NCBI RefSeq assembly: GCF_025913575.1
Contig: NZ_CP109785.1
Location: forward strand, 2,914,001-2,978,000
Origin: Halocatena marina
Lineage (GTDB): Archaea; Halobacteriota; Halobacteria; Halobacteriales; Haloarculaceae
Reading direction: 5' to 3'
Length of the DNA stretch: 64,000 nt
Position 1 is the first letter of the stretch, and the number at the start of each line of letters is the position of its first letter. Positions 35,045 through 43,849 of this stretch are shown here, one piece after another. The notes beneath the pieces were generated by a model. That model made no database searches and had not been told where the DNA came from. It saw only the letters and a program-made list of their open reading frames with translations. The position numbers were made by a program, and so were the translations under genes.

Positions 35045-35923
35045 ATGACAGAGGACATCAAAAGTAGCCAGAAATCAGAAAGAAAAGCAGCCGAAACGTC
35101 GTTTTTTAGCCGACGGACCGTACTAGCGGAGATAGCCACGGTTGGTGTTGGTGCCGTTGGCGTTGCGAACATCTCGACAGTAGGGTCGGCACGTGCGAAG
35201 AGCGATGACTCGGTTATGTGTAGCACCACAGATAGTTCGGGCACAAAAGCGACGAAAGCGACCTACTCCGTCCGGATCGAGAACGTCTCGACTGCGATGA
35301 CACTCGAAACGACCGCAGTGGATGACGAACTGAAAGAACAACCCGTTCCGCTCTCTCCTGGTGCGTTTGCAGTACACAATGGAAAAGCTCCGATCTTCAC
35401 GTCGGACGAGCCAGAACGCGATAACGGTCTCGAAGAGATTGCCGAAGACGGTATACCGACACGACTCGCCAAATGGCTGGCCGAACAGAACGGCGTCTCA
35501 CAGTCTGGTGCGTTCACCACGCCTGTCGGGATGGATGCATCTGCACCTGCACCTGCTCCGCTGACGCCCGGTAGCGCGTACGAGTTTGAATTTGAGGCCA
35601 AATCAGGGGACAGGCTCTCGTTTGTGACAATGTTCGTGCCCTCGAACGATCTGTTCTACAGTCCAGACGAGATGGGCATCGATCTGTTCACGAGTGGTGA
35701 ACCGATCGACGGCGATGTGACAGATCGGATCGGGTTGTGGGACGCTGGAACTGAGATCAACGAAGAGCCTGGCGTCGGGGGGCATCAGCCACAGCGCCAG
35801 CGTGGTCCAGGGATCGATCTCGTCGAACGCGAGTCTATCGTCCCGATCAGCGAGGTCAACGGCTACACCTACCCGGACGCCACCGATGTCCTCAATGTGA
35901 CCGTGTCGCCGCACAATGGGTGA
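35045..35923 (+). CDS. Tat-exported spondin-domain protein
   Basis: A 292-residue secreted protein. The twin-arginine signal SFFSRRTVLAEIATVGVG (RR at 23-24) ends near A-R-A at 49-51. The rest is a spondin_N-like beta sandwich: YSVRIENVSTAMTLE at the start, APAPLTPGSAYEFEFEAKSG, FVTMFVPSNDLFYSPDE and GIDLF, the typical calcium-binding-face strands. Spondin_N domains in archaea and bacteria are found in exported proteins whose roles are unknown. The run DASAPAPAPLTPG is a short proline-rich loop. Confidence 0.8.
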   Translation: MTEDIKSSQKSERKAAETSFFSRRTVLAEIATVGVGAVGVANISTVGSARAKSDDSVMCSTTDSSGTKATKATYSVRIENVSTAMTLETTAVDDELKEQPVPLSPGAFAVHNGKAPIFTSDEPERDNGLEEIAEDGIPTRLAKWLAEQNGVSQSGAFTTPVGMDASAPAPAPLTPGSAYEFEFEAKSGDRLSFVTMFVPSNDLFYSPDEMGIDLFTSGEPIDGDVTDRIGLWDAGTEINEEPGVGGHQPQRQRGPGIDLVERESIVPISEVNGYTYPDATDVLNVTVSPHNG

Positions 35924-36052
35924 ATTCGAACGCGATCCGCTCGCTCGACAGACGATCTCCCGAGCAGATGATTGTGACCACAACCGGACAAATGCAAAAA
36001 AACAGCAAAGTAGACTTATACAGTCAGTCACGAATGGGTACATAGTGCAGGG

Positions 36053-36382
36053 ATGGAAAAGGTACTGTGGTATCTCATCGCAGGGACTCGTGGCGGGGAG
36101 AATCGCGCTCGCATTATTCGCGCGCTCGCCGGACGGCCGTTCAACGCCAACCAGCTTGCATCCCGACTTGAACTCGAGTACAACACAATTCGCTATCACC
36201 TCGATATGCTGATTGACCACGGTATCTTAGAAACGGGAGGCGACGACTACGGTAAGCTCTACTTTTTCACCGATCAGTTCGAGCACCACTACGAGGAGTT
36301 CGAACGTGTTGTCGAACGAATGGACTTCGAAACCGATCCCGTGGGATGGGGGGAACCAGAACCCACAGAGCAAGAGGATTGA
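36053..36382 (+). CDS. Winged-helix (ArsR-like) transcriptional regulator
   Basis: A 109-residue single-domain regulator. After EKVLWYLIAGTRGGENRARI the HTH reads RPFNANQLASRLELEYNTIR, then YHLDMLIDHGILET, with a wing at YGKLYFFTDQFE and an acidic tail. The pattern is that of small haloarchaeal ArsR/HTH_20-type regulators. Three-base spacing to the next gene, on the same strand, indicates co-transcription with the membrane protein. Confidence 0.85.
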   Translation: MEKVLWYLIAGTRGGENRARIIRALAGRPFNANQLASRLELEYNTIRYHLDMLIDHGILETGGDDYGKLYFFTDQFEHHYEEFERVVERMDFETDPVGWGEPEPTEQED

Positions 36383-36387
36383 GATTA

Positions 36388-36687
36388 ATGGCACAGATGA
36401 GTACCCTGATGCTGGTCGCCACCATGTTGAGCGTGGTGAACATCGTCCTGTTGGCTGCTCTCACGTTTATTTGGGGGCGAAACTACCGGACGTTCAGAAC
36501 ACCGCTGATACTTGGACTGCTGATCTTCGGTGCGGTGTTGCTCATCGAGAACGTTGCCGCCGTCTATTTCTTCTTCAGCACGAAGATGCTCTACTCCGGT
36601 GATCCCGGCATTGACAGCGCAGTAACCATTCTCAGGGCGCTCCAAACCGTTGCGCTCGTGTCGTTGACGTACGTCACGACGCGGTGA
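36388..36687 (+). CDS. Small membrane protein co-transcribed with the ArsR-like regulator
   Basis: A 99-residue protein from ATG 36388, five bases after the regulator stop. Three hydrophobic segments are visible (about 5-27, 37-60, 76-95), so it is integral. The pair of a winged-helix regulator and a three-helix membrane protein is recurrent in haloarchaea (from memory) and may be a one-component sensing unit in which the membrane protein modulates the regulator (inference). No catalytic residues are recognised. Confidence 0.72.
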   Translation: MAQMSTLMLVATMLSVVNIVLLAALTFIWGRNYRTFRTPLILGLLIFGAVLLIENVAAVYFFFSTKMLYSGDPGIDSAVTILRALQTVALVSLTYVTTR

Positions 36688-36791
36688 GGGATCTCGATAC
36701 GTTGTAGATTACAAATTACACAACAATATCGTGGAATATTTGAAATAGAAATTGATCGACAACTGGGTCGAGAACAGTGTGATCCACAATT

Positions 36792-37010
36792 TCAATTTTC
36801 TGGCATCCCTGCGAGGTAGAAGACAATCGCAACACCTGTAGCGGCCCCCATAGCGTGCGTTGCTGAGTTGACGGGATTAATCCCCGGTAAAGCAAGACCG
36901 GCGAGCGTCCCGACACTGACCCCAACCAACCAGACAAGAAGCGCATACTGGCTCGTTGAGAAGCTCCGTATCCAGTTATCGATACTCTTGTAGGCTGACT
37001 TGATCTTCAT
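36792..37010 (-). CDS. Small two-helix membrane protein
   Basis: A 72-residue protein from ATG 37010 (MKIKSAYKSIDNWIRSFSTS). Two hydrophobic segments (about 20-42 and 47-68) with G-x-x-x-G-type spacing (VGVSVGTLAGLALPG) follow a basic N-terminus. I cannot assign a family. A longer frame to 37058 is possible but would add a leader without a promoter. Confidence 0.55.
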   Translation of the reverse strand: MKIKSAYKSIDNWIRSFSTSQYALLVWLVGVSVGTLAGLALPGINPVNSATHAMGAATGVAIVFYLAGMPEN

Positions 37011-37186
37011 AGCATCCCTAAGAAATTCTCTCGGAAATAGTAACCCGAAATTTATCACAGTCTGAATTTTTGAATTGTTTTACATAGCCACCATCCTGAA
37101 GTTGCACCGGTACGACACTGTACGAGGTAGGGAAGAGTTATCCACTGGCCGGTGCGGAGAAAGCGACAGTTCACATTTCCAAATTG

Positions 37187-38431
37187 TCATACGTATCCAC
37201 CAACTATCAGCGGTCCCATCAGCACTCCCATGAGATGCGCGCGTTGTGCGCCGAACCGTGCGGGAACGAGTCCAACGACAGTGCTTGCGGCGAAGACCCC
37301 GACACCGAGCAGCCCAGCGAAAAGATACGAGACGACGCACAACAGCGCGAAAACACAGATCGAGAGCTTCGTGTACCCGACGGATCCGATGACACTGAGA
37401 TACGCATCCCCGATCAGGAGTACGAATGAAAAGCCAGCAACGGCGGCAAATCCGACGGCGACGAGCAAGATCGGTAAATCGAGTGGAACGTTTGCTCGTT
37501 CGAGTGCAACCAGCACGCCAGTTCTCGGTGAACCCAGAGCAACCAAAGCGAAGAGAGCGAAAACAGTGTTTGCGGTGTTGACACCGCTGGTGGCGACAAT
37601 AAATCCACGGCCACCGTACCGACCGGGAACGGCGACCAGTGCGAGCGTCGCTGCAATCGCACTCGACACGCCGGGGATGTATCCGACAACTGCGCCACAG
37701 ACCGTTCCGATCGTACCAAGTCCACCAACGATCCGACGAGAGAGCGTTATTTCGTCTCCAACCTGTTCGGGAACACCATTTCCCCCCATGGCTTCAAGGA
37801 GGACAGGGGCTCCGAACAACCCAGTGAAGAGCGGTGTAAGCATACTACCGACGTCGAGCGGCGCCTGCACCGAGAGATCAAGTGTCAGGAGACCGAGTCC
37901 GGTGCTCGACGCGAACGCAACAACACCACCGACCCGCCCACGCTGGGTCGATTCCGTCCAGATCAACAGCAACGCTGCTGAGCCGAGAACGATCGAGAGA
38001 TGAGCACTGATCGTAGGATATACGGTCACCATCGCCTCTGTGACGGGAATCGAAAGTGGCACGGCAAGGACAATCGCGAGTCCACTTCCAAGCGCGGATA
38101 GTCGGAGCGCCTCGCCACCGCGTCCCTCAAGGACGAGGCGATGACCAGGCAGTGCGCTCGCAGCCATCGCCGGATCGGGTACACCGAGTGCGAGTGCGGG
38201 AATAATGTCGAGAAATGTATGGACGACACCGGCAGCGAGCATCGCCGAACCAACGAGCGTCGGTGGACCAGGAATCGAGGGAGCAACCGCAGCCAGCACG
38301 AACGCCATGTTGTTCGCGTGAATCCCCGGAATGAGACCACTCACAGTACCGAGTACGACACCAGCAAGCACGAACGCGAACACCGCTACCGTCCGATCGG
38401 GGGCGAATACGACGTGAGCACTGAATGCCAT
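37187..38431 (-). CDS. TctA-like (DUF112) tripartite tricarboxylate transporter permease
   Basis: A 414-residue polytopic membrane protein with about 10-12 helices. Twin G-x-x-x-G-x-I-P-G-x motifs occur: TVSGLIPGIHANNMAF near the N-terminus and VGYIPGVSSAIAATLAL in the second half, the hallmark of the TctA permease subunit. The SBP (TctC) and small (TctB) subunits are absent nearby, as is common for haloarchaeal stand-alone TctA-like permeases. The substrate is unknown. Start ATG 38431; a GTG at 38434 is possible. Confidence 0.82.
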   Translation of the reverse strand: MAFSAHVVFAPDRTVAVFAFVLAGVVLGTVSGLIPGIHANNMAFVLAAVAPSIPGPPTLVGSAMLAAGVVHTFLDIIPALALGVPDPAMAASALPGHRLVLEGRGGEALRLSALGSGLAIVLAVPLSIPVTEAMVTVYPTISAHLSIVLGSAALLLIWTESTQRGRVGGVVAFASSTGLGLLTLDLSVQAPLDVGSMLTPLFTGLFGAPVLLEAMGGNGVPEQVGDEITLSRRIVGGLGTIGTVCGAVVGYIPGVSSAIAATLALVAVPGRYGGRGFIVATSGVNTANTVFALFALVALGSPRTGVLVALERANVPLDLPILLVAVGFAAVAGFSFVLLIGDAYLSVIGSVGYTKLSICVFALLCVVSYLFAGLLGVGVFAASTVVGLVPARFGAQRAHLMGVLMGPLIVGGYV

Positions 38432-38572
38432 CACGTACGGGTGGATGCGGTATCTAACCTAAACCTTCGTAGAACTACTATAATTCAATTGATGCTATTT
38501 CCCACCATACCAAGTGGTACTGGTGATGTTCAATAAAATCGGAAAATCGTAGTCGTCGCGTTCCAGCTCCGA

Positions 38573-38905
38573 TTAACCGAACAGCTGACCGAGACCCTCA
38601 CCGTCTGCCTCGTCGTCCTCTTCGTCTTCTTCTTCGGCTTCAGCTTCTTCGGCTTCGTCTTCTTCTTCGACTTCCTCAGTCTCGTCTGCTGGCTCTGCGG
38701 CCGCACCGCCTGCCCCTCCCGCGGGAACAGCAGCCGCCTGCTCGACGGCTTCCTCGATGTCAACATCGTCGAGTGCGGCGATGAGTGCCTTCACACGAGA
38801 TTCTTCGATGTCAGCACCAGCGGTCTCAAGAACGCTGGTAACGTTGTCTTCAGTGATCTCTTCGTCCGTTTCGTTCAGGATGAGTGCTGCGTAAATGTAC
38901 TCCAT
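38573..38905 (-). CDS. rpl12: Ribosomal stalk protein P1 (L12ae)
   Basis: A 110-residue archaeal stalk protein. The N-terminal helical dimerisation domain (MEYIYAALILNETDEEITED) is followed by an Ala/Gly-rich hinge (AAAVPAGGAGGAAA), a very acidic stretch, and the C-terminal peptide G-E-G-L-G-Q-L-F-G that binds translation GTPases. It is the last gene of the L1-P0-P1 operon, 46 bases after P0. Confidence 0.97.
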   Translation of the reverse strand: MEYIYAALILNETDEEITEDNVTSVLETAGADIEESRVKALIAALDDVDIEEAVEQAAAVPAGGAGGAAAEPADETEEVEEEDEAEEAEAEEEDEEDDEADGEGLGQLFG

Positions 38906-38951
38906 GATATTTCGTTTGGTTTAGCTTTGGTTTGTGATTCGATCAATTCCA

Positions 38952-39995
38952 TTATCCGAACATCGCGCCGAGACCCTCGGCGCCATCGTCGTCGTCATCG
39001 TCATCGTCGACGTCTTCGGTCTCGGTTTCCTGTTCGTCTACCGAGTCATCGTCATCGTCGGACGATTCGGATTCAGTGGGCGCAGGCGCTACTTCGACGC
39101 CGCGCAACTCTTCCGGCAGTGCCTCGTCGTCGTCGATGACCGCTGCAAGCGCGCGCATTTGCGCGTCGGCCTTGCTGACGAGATCGTCTGCGATATCGGG
39201 GCTTTCGATTGCTGCGAACAGACCGAGACTGCGAGCCTCGGTGCTCGCCTTCGAGAGCAACCCGTCGGCGGTTTGCGTCGTCGGGTAGACAGCGTTGATC
39301 GAGAGATTCCGTCCGGCAGCCGCGGCGGACTGGATGTCCGTCCGGTACTGCTCGATATCGATGGCGAGCTCTTCTGGGTCGAAGAATACGCCTTCGGAAT
39401 AGACACCACGAAGGTCGAGTCCGACCTCCTTTGGCTCGATTCCGAGTTCGCTCAACACGTTGGCGAGCTGTGCGTCCACTTCCTCGCCAGCATCAAGCAC
39501 TTGAGAATCTTCGAGAACACGGATCGAGCCGTCCTCGATGCGCGCGTTCGCGCCGACCTGCTGTAGCTCTCCCACGAAAGGACCGGGATCGATTCCCGTA
39601 TCTCCCTCAGCGATAACGATTTCGTTCGGTGCGACCTCGCCTGGATTGATTGGTGCAGGCGTTTTCGATGCTTCGAGTTCCTTGTACAGACCGAACGGAT
39701 TGTCATCCGTTCCGATAATGCCGATCTGACCGGTCACGAGGTCAGTTAGCTCATCGAGCCCACCTTCTGCGTTTTCGAGCGAGCGGGCAATGAGCGTATT
39801 TCGGCTCACGCGGAGTTCAGCATTGCCGTGTAGATCACGACGCATCTCCTGTAGCTGCTTGCTCGGGATGCCCGCGATATTCACGATACCGACGCTCTCG
39901 TACTGCTCTAAAAGCTCTACGAGTGCATCGACCTCCTCGCGTTTCCACTCGGGAATGACCTCAGTCTTGCGTTCGAGATCAGTTCCGGCAGACAT
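38952..39995 (-). CDS. rpl10: Ribosomal protein P0 (uL10)
   Basis: A 347-residue P0. The N-terminal rRNA-binding part ([20 protein letters not shown]) is conserved, followed by the P1-dimer binding helices, an Asp-rich run ([17 protein letters not shown] then eight Asp) and the same C-terminal G-L-G-A-M-F-G tail as P1. It anchors the stalk to 23S rRNA. One base separates its start from the L1 stop. Confidence 0.97.
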   Translation of the reverse strand: MSAGTDLERKTEVIPEWKREEVDALVELLEQYESVGIVNIAGIPSKQLQEMRRDLHGNAELRVSRNTLIARSLENAEGGLDELTDLVTGQIGIIGTDDNPFGLYKELEASKTPAPINPGEVAPNEIVIAEGDTGIDPGPFVGELQQVGANARIEDGSIRVLEDSQVLDAGEEVDAQLANVLSELGIEPKEVGLDLRGVYSEGVFFDPEELAIDIEQYRTDIQSAAAAGRNLSINAVYPTTQTADGLLSKASTEARSLGLFAAIESPDIADDLVSKADAQMRALAAVIDDDEALPEELRGVEVAPAPTESESSDDDDDSVDEQETETEDVDDDDDDDDGAEGLGAMFG

Positions 39996-39996
39996 C

Positions 39997-40635
39997 TTAG
40001 ACGACCTCCATCGTTGGGCCCATCGTTGTCTTTACGTAGATCGAGTCGATGTTGAGCGGCCCCTTTTCCAGATTGGCCTCAAGACGACGGATGATGACAT
40101 CGATGTTGTCGGCGATATCCTCAGCCGACATCTCGGCCGAGCCGACGCGAGTGTGAAACGTACGCCGTTCGCCGCTTCGAAGCTGCACAGTGTTTTTCAT
40201 CCTGTTAACAACTTCGACAACATCATCATCGGGCTGTAGGGGTGTCGGCATCTTGCCCCGCGGACCGAGTACGGTCCCGAGGTAACGACCGATGTCCTGC
40301 ATCATACCCGCTTCTGCGACGAAGAAGTCCGTCTCGCTTGCGAGATCCTTCGCAGCGTTGTTGTCGTCACCGAGGTCCGACAGCGCGTCACTGTCGAGTA
40401 CCTCGTCGGCAACTTCTTCTGCGCGAAGGGCTGTCTCACCCTCGGCGAATACGACGATACGTGTGTCTTGCCCCGTTCCGCTCGGAAGGACGATGCCTTC
40501 ATCGACGCGGTTATTAGGGTCATTGAGATCCAAATCGCGCAGGTTGATGGCGATATCGACCGTCTCGGAGAAATTCCGTGGCGGTGCCTCATCAAGTGCG
40601 CGAGAGACTATATCCTCTATTTCCTGATTTGCCAT
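39997..40635 (-). CDS. rpl1: Ribosomal protein uL1
   Basis: A 212-residue L1 with the two-domain fold; the diagnostic block is [20 protein letters not shown], followed by the strand [21 protein letters not shown]1 binds 23S rRNA at the E-site stalk and, in archaea, its own mRNA leader to repress the operon. It is the first gene of L1-P0-P1. A GGAGGTG Shine-Dalgarno sequence (minus strand) precedes the start. Confidence 0.97.
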   Translation of the reverse strand: MANQEIEDIVSRALDEAPPRNFSETVDIAINLRDLDLNDPNNRVDEGIVLPSGTGQDTRIVVFAEGETALRAEEVADEVLDSDALSDLGDDNNAAKDLASETDFFVAEAGMMQDIGRYLGTVLGPRGKMPTPLQPDDDVVEVVNRMKNTVQLRSGERRTFHTRVGSAEMSAEDIADNIDVIIRRLEANLEKGPLNIDSIYVKTTMGPTMEVV

Positions 40636-40700
40636 TGTTCACCTCCGTAGTACGCCAGTGGCTGCTACGGCGTGAAACAGGCGCTAAACCTGCCTCGTCT
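40636..40700 (-). promoter_or_regulatory. mRNA leader of the L1-P0-P1 operon with candidate L1 autoregulatory hairpin
   Basis: On the minus strand the stem CCGTAG...CTACGG (6 bp, loop CAGCCACTGGCGTA) ends directly at the Shine-Dalgarno GGAGGTG, so folding would block initiation. A TATA-like CTTAAG at 40721-40726 predicts a leader of about 60 bases. Halobacterial L1-L10-L12 leaders have been proposed to contain an L1 site that mimics 23S rRNA; that this hairpin is that site is inference. Confidence 0.45.
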
Positions 40701-40929
40701 CTACTCACTAGCATCACAAACTTAAGCACGTCGAAGTAGCGTCCTCAGTACCACCAATGTCTCTCTGAACCTCAACAATCGGACGCCCCCGATCGTGATC
40801 ATGATCATGATAATGACCGTGACCAGCAATGATTCTCATCTCGCAGAAGCGCCGACAGTAGGAACGCTAGTCTCGTCCCTCTCTCCGTTTCTCAGCGCTG
40901 GAATGCGAACGCTCGACTCGAAATGGGGG
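40701..40929. other. Intergenic gap between L1 and L11
   Basis: Together with the leader this makes about 294 bases with no plausible gene. The plus-strand stretch ATGATCATGATCATGATAATGAC (40796-40818 region) is a short low-complexity repeat. It separates the independently transcribed L11 gene from the L1 operon. Confidence 0.45.
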
Positions 40930-41412
40930 CTACGCTGCTGTCTCGAAATAGTCGTCGTAGTCGCCCGCGTCAATGCGCTCTTTGAACGTTCGAGCGTTCT
41001 CACCTTCGACAGTGACGCCAAGTGAAACACACGTGCCTGCGACCTCTTTTGCTGCGTTCTTGGTGTCATAAGCGAGAAGATCAGATTGTTTCTGCTCTGC
41101 GACCTGTTTTAGTTGGTCGATAGACATATCTGCGACAAACTCTGTATTCGGCCGACCACTTCCGGTCTCGAAACCGAGTTCGTCTTTAATGAGTGCCGCC
41201 GTTGGCGGGACACCCACTTCAATCTCGAAGCTTCCGTCGTCCTCATAGGAGATGGTGACGGGGACTTCTGTGCCGTCGAACGCAGCTGTCTGTTCATTGA
41301 TAGCGTTGACGACCGCCTGCACATCTACCGGTGTCGGGCCGAGTTCAGGCCCAAGCGGCGAACCAGGAGTAGCCTGTCCGCCAGAGACGAGTACCTCAAT
41401 CGTTCCAGCCAT
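40930..41412 (-). CDS. rpl11: Ribosomal protein uL11
   Basis: A 160-residue archaeal L11: MAGTIEVLVSGGQATPGSPL, then GPELGPTPVDVQAVVNAIN, and the C-terminal rRNA-binding domain with QKQSDLLAYDTKNAAKEVAG. It binds the GTPase centre of 23S rRNA. The start ATG at 41412 follows a TATA-like box GGTTTAAGCG at about 41435-41444, 26 bases away, so leaderless transcription is likely. The tail ends in a short acidic stretch. Confidence 0.97.
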   Translation of the reverse strand: MAGTIEVLVSGGQATPGSPLGPELGPTPVDVQAVVNAINEQTAAFDGTEVPVTISYEDDGSFEIEVGVPPTAALIKDELGFETGSGRPNTEFVADMSIDQLKQVAEQKQSDLLAYDTKNAAKEVAGTCVSLGVTVEGENARTFKERIDAGDYDDYFETAA

Positions 41413-41432
41413 ATCCTGAATCACCGCCTTCG

Positions 41433-41446
41433 TCGGTTTAAGCGTT
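41433..41446 (-). promoter_or_regulatory. TATA-like box of rpl11
   Basis: CGCTTAAACC on the minus strand, centred about 26 bases from the rpl11 start at 41412. No Shine-Dalgarno is visible, so the transcript is probably leaderless. Confidence 0.5.
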
Positions 41447-41615
41447 ATCGTATCGACCGTAGCGAGTGTGCTGGTCCCACGATCGACCGACCGGGACGCT
41501 GTCAAAGCGTTTGATTGTCTCTGGATGGATTCGACACTGGCGGAGAGTATATTTTATCTGATAATAACTTAGCAACGTGTACGTACAATAAGATAGGCGA
41601 GCGGGAAAATCCGAT

Positions 41616-41816
41616 TCACGCAACTGTCACGCCGTGTCGCGTGAGCCAATTGCTCGCCTCTTTGATTTCGACGGGGCTCCCAATAATGCGGGTTTTCGTC
41701 TCTTCTTCGACGAACGAGAGCATGAATTCTCGTTTCAGATCCGCTCGGAGACCGGCCAACGCTTCCGTGGGCAAGATGATCTGTGTACTGTCGCGGAATC
41801 TATCTATGTTTATCAT
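41616..41816 (-). CDS. VNG_1110C-family protein
   Basis: A 66-residue protein: MINIDRFRDSTQIILPTEAL, then AGLRADLKREFMLSFVEEET and KTRIIGSPVEIKEASNWLTR. The RDSTQIILP and R-I-I-G-S-P-V motifs mark the haloarchaeal VNG_1110C family; homologues lie next to rpl11 in Halobacterium. The function is unknown. ATG 41816 is preferred over an in-frame start at 41858 that adds MCVVVFKKCWWDEN. Confidence 0.78.
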   Translation of the reverse strand: MINIDRFRDSTQIILPTEALAGLRADLKREFMLSFVEEETKTRIIGSPVEIKEASNWLTRHGVTVA

Positions 41817-42262
41817 ATTCTCGTCCCACCAACATTTTTTGAATACTACAACACACATCCTCCAAGTATGTATTCATCACGGGGTGTTTTAGTCACCTGT
41901 ACGATGATTCTGTTGCCTTCAAGGTGAATCTTTCGAAAAATACTCGATCTAATCTAGGTGTGATTCTGTGTGTGTATTTCTCCAACCTTATTAATAGATG
42001 ACATCACTAGTATGGATTTGTATAGTAAAAATACATCGAAGAAAGTCGGCTGAGACATTCGTGTTCCACTTTTCTGATCGATACTGCTTCGTTCGAGAGG
42101 ACGTCATCGCATGATTCATCGGTCTTCGTTTTGTCACAGAGTCTGTTCGTCGAGTACGTCAGTAGTACCATCACGACAGCCACAGACAATAATCTGATAG
42201 TGAGTGACGCGGGTCGCTTTCAACGGACACTTTTTTCGTCACCCATCTCCGACGAGCATCCA
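41817..42262. other. Long A/T-rich non-coding region
   Basis: About 446 bases between the VNG_1110C and DRG genes. It is A/T-rich and holds the two divergent promoters; the best box for the DRG gene is CACTTTTTTCG near 42229-42239, about 26-34 bases from its ATG. Reading frames here show no codon bias or start of the haloarchaeal type; nothing else was recognised. Confidence 0.5.
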
Positions 42263-43372
42263 ATGGGTCTTGAGGAGGAAATCGATGAGATTGAAGAAGA
42301 GATAGCCAGTACTCCGTACAACAAGTCTACTGAGGCCCACATCGGTCGCTTGAAAGCAAAGCTCGCACAGAAAAAAGAAACACTTGAAAACCGTTCATCA
42401 GCGGGAGGTGGTCAGGGGTATGCGGTCGAGAAAACTGGGGATGCGACGGTAGCACTCGTCGGATTTCCGAGTGTTGGAAAGTCAACGCTCCTCAATGCAC
42501 TGACGAATGCAGAGAGCGAGACCGCTGCGTACGAGTTCACAACGCTGGATGTCAATCCTGGAATACTCGAATACAACGGAGCGAACATTCAGTTGCTCGA
42601 CGTTCCCGGGCTCATCGAGGGGGCAGCGGGTGGGCGTGGCGGTGGCAGAGAAGTGCTCTCGGTTGTTCGAACTGCTGATGTCGTGCTGTTCGTTCTGTCG
42701 GTGTTCGAGATCGAACAGTACGAGCGTCTGCGTGAGGAGCTATACCACAACAAGATCCGGCTCGACACGCGGCCACCGAGCATGAACGTCACAAAAAAGC
42801 ACAAAGGTGGAATTAAAGTGACCACCAACGGTGATGTTGGACTCGAAGATGCGACGATCGCAGAGGTCCTCAGAGAACACGGCTACGTGAACGCGGATGT
42901 GACGATCCGCGAGCCCATCAGTGTTGATCAGCTCATCGATGGGCTGATGCACAACCGAATTTATCTTCCATCGATTGTCACTGTCAACAAAGCCGACCTC
43001 ATCGACCATGACTATCTCGAAACCGTAAACGAACAGCTGCGCGAGCACGACATCGACCCTGAGCAGGCCGTGTTCATCAGTGCTCATGAGGAGAAAGGAC
43101 TGGAGAGCCTGAAGGAATCGATTCAGAACGCGATCGGACTCATCCGCATTTACATGGACAAGCCCGGCCGGGGCGTCGACTACGAGGAGCCGCTCATTCT
43201 CCGAGAGGGTGACACCGTCGAAGACGCCTGCAAGAAACTTGGTGGCGATTTCCGCGAGCGATTCCGCTTTGCACGGGTCACTGGACCGAGTGCGAAACAC
43301 GACGAACAACAAGTCGGGTTGGATCACGAGCTCGCGGACGAAGACGTGCTCCGGCTCACCGTCCGTCGATGA
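42263..43372 (+). CDS. DRG-family (Obg-like) GTP-binding protein
   Basis: A 369-residue GTPase of the archaeal/eukaryotic DRG group. Helical N-terminus (residues 1-50), G1 GFPSVGKST at 67-75, G2 T-T-L-D-V-N, G3 DVPGLIEGA, G4 NKAD and a C-terminal TGS domain (from about 295). DRGs associate with translating ribosomes. ATG 42263 is the family start. Its stop overlaps the following TIGR04206 gene by four bases (ATGA). Confidence 0.93.
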   Translation: MGLEEEIDEIEEEIASTPYNKSTEAHIGRLKAKLAQKKETLENRSSAGGGQGYAVEKTGDATVALVGFPSVGKSTLLNALTNAESETAAYEFTTLDVNPGILEYNGANIQLLDVPGLIEGAAGGRGGGREVLSVVRTADVVLFVLSVFEIEQYERLREELYHNKIRLDTRPPSMNVTKKHKGGIKVTTNGDVGLEDATIAEVLREHGYVNADVTIREPISVDQLIDGLMHNRIYLPSIVTVNKADLIDHDYLETVNEQLREHDIDPEQAVFISAHEEKGLESLKESIQNAIGLIRIYMDKPGRGVDYEEPLILREGDTVEDACKKLGGDFRERFRFARVTGPSAKHDEQQVGLDHELADEDVLRLTVRR

Positions 43373-43803
43373 GCACGACGGCGAAACGACGATTACTGAT
43401 CGTTTTGCTCCTCGGTCTCATTCCGTGGACAGTCGTGACGGTATCCGGAACCGTGACGCTCGTCCTCCCATTCGGGTTGATTGACGCACAATCGTGGCGT
43501 CTCCTCACACTGCCCGAGTATCTCCGTCTTTCTGGTGGGCGGGTCGCGCCGTTTATCGAAGCGTGGCCGCTCAGCGTGTTCCTGTACGCCGGAACGCTCG
43601 TGAGCGCCATCGGTGGCGTGTTCGGACGTGAGGATCCCCGGCTGACGGGAGGATTTCTAGCGCTTACCGCCGTCGGACAGCTCCCATTCGTTTTCGGACT
43701 CTCGCAACGATTTGGCTACACAGCGATTCCTGTTGGAATCGTTCTGATGCTCGCCGCCGCGTGGTGGTGCTACTGGCCGATGGTGCGAGCATCGTCAGGA
43801 TAA
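43369..43803 (+). CDS. TIGR04206-family membrane protein
   Basis: A 144-residue membrane protein with four helices (about 9-33, 63-80, 92-110, 116-138). It begins MSTTAKRRLLIVLLLGLIPW with VSGTVTLVLPFGL and fits the haloarchaeal TIGR04206 rhodopsin-like-named family of unknown function. It is coupled to the DRG GTPase by the ATGA overlap. Confidence 0.8.
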   Translation: MSTTAKRRLLIVLLLGLIPWTVVTVSGTVTLVLPFGLIDAQSWRLLTLPEYLRLSGGRVAPFIEAWPLSVFLYAGTLVSAIGGVFGREDPRLTGGFLALTAVGQLPFVFGLSQRFGYTAIPVGIVLMLAAAWWCYWPMVRASSG

Positions 43804-43849
43804 GTGGACGTATCGCGTTGCGTTTCTTTGGCGTCTAAAAACGTGATCT

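Noticed and set aside
42007..42189. Minus-strand 60-codon frame in the long A/T-rich spacer
   Set aside because: No haloarchaeal codon bias, no motif and no promoter; likely chance in A/T-rich DNA.
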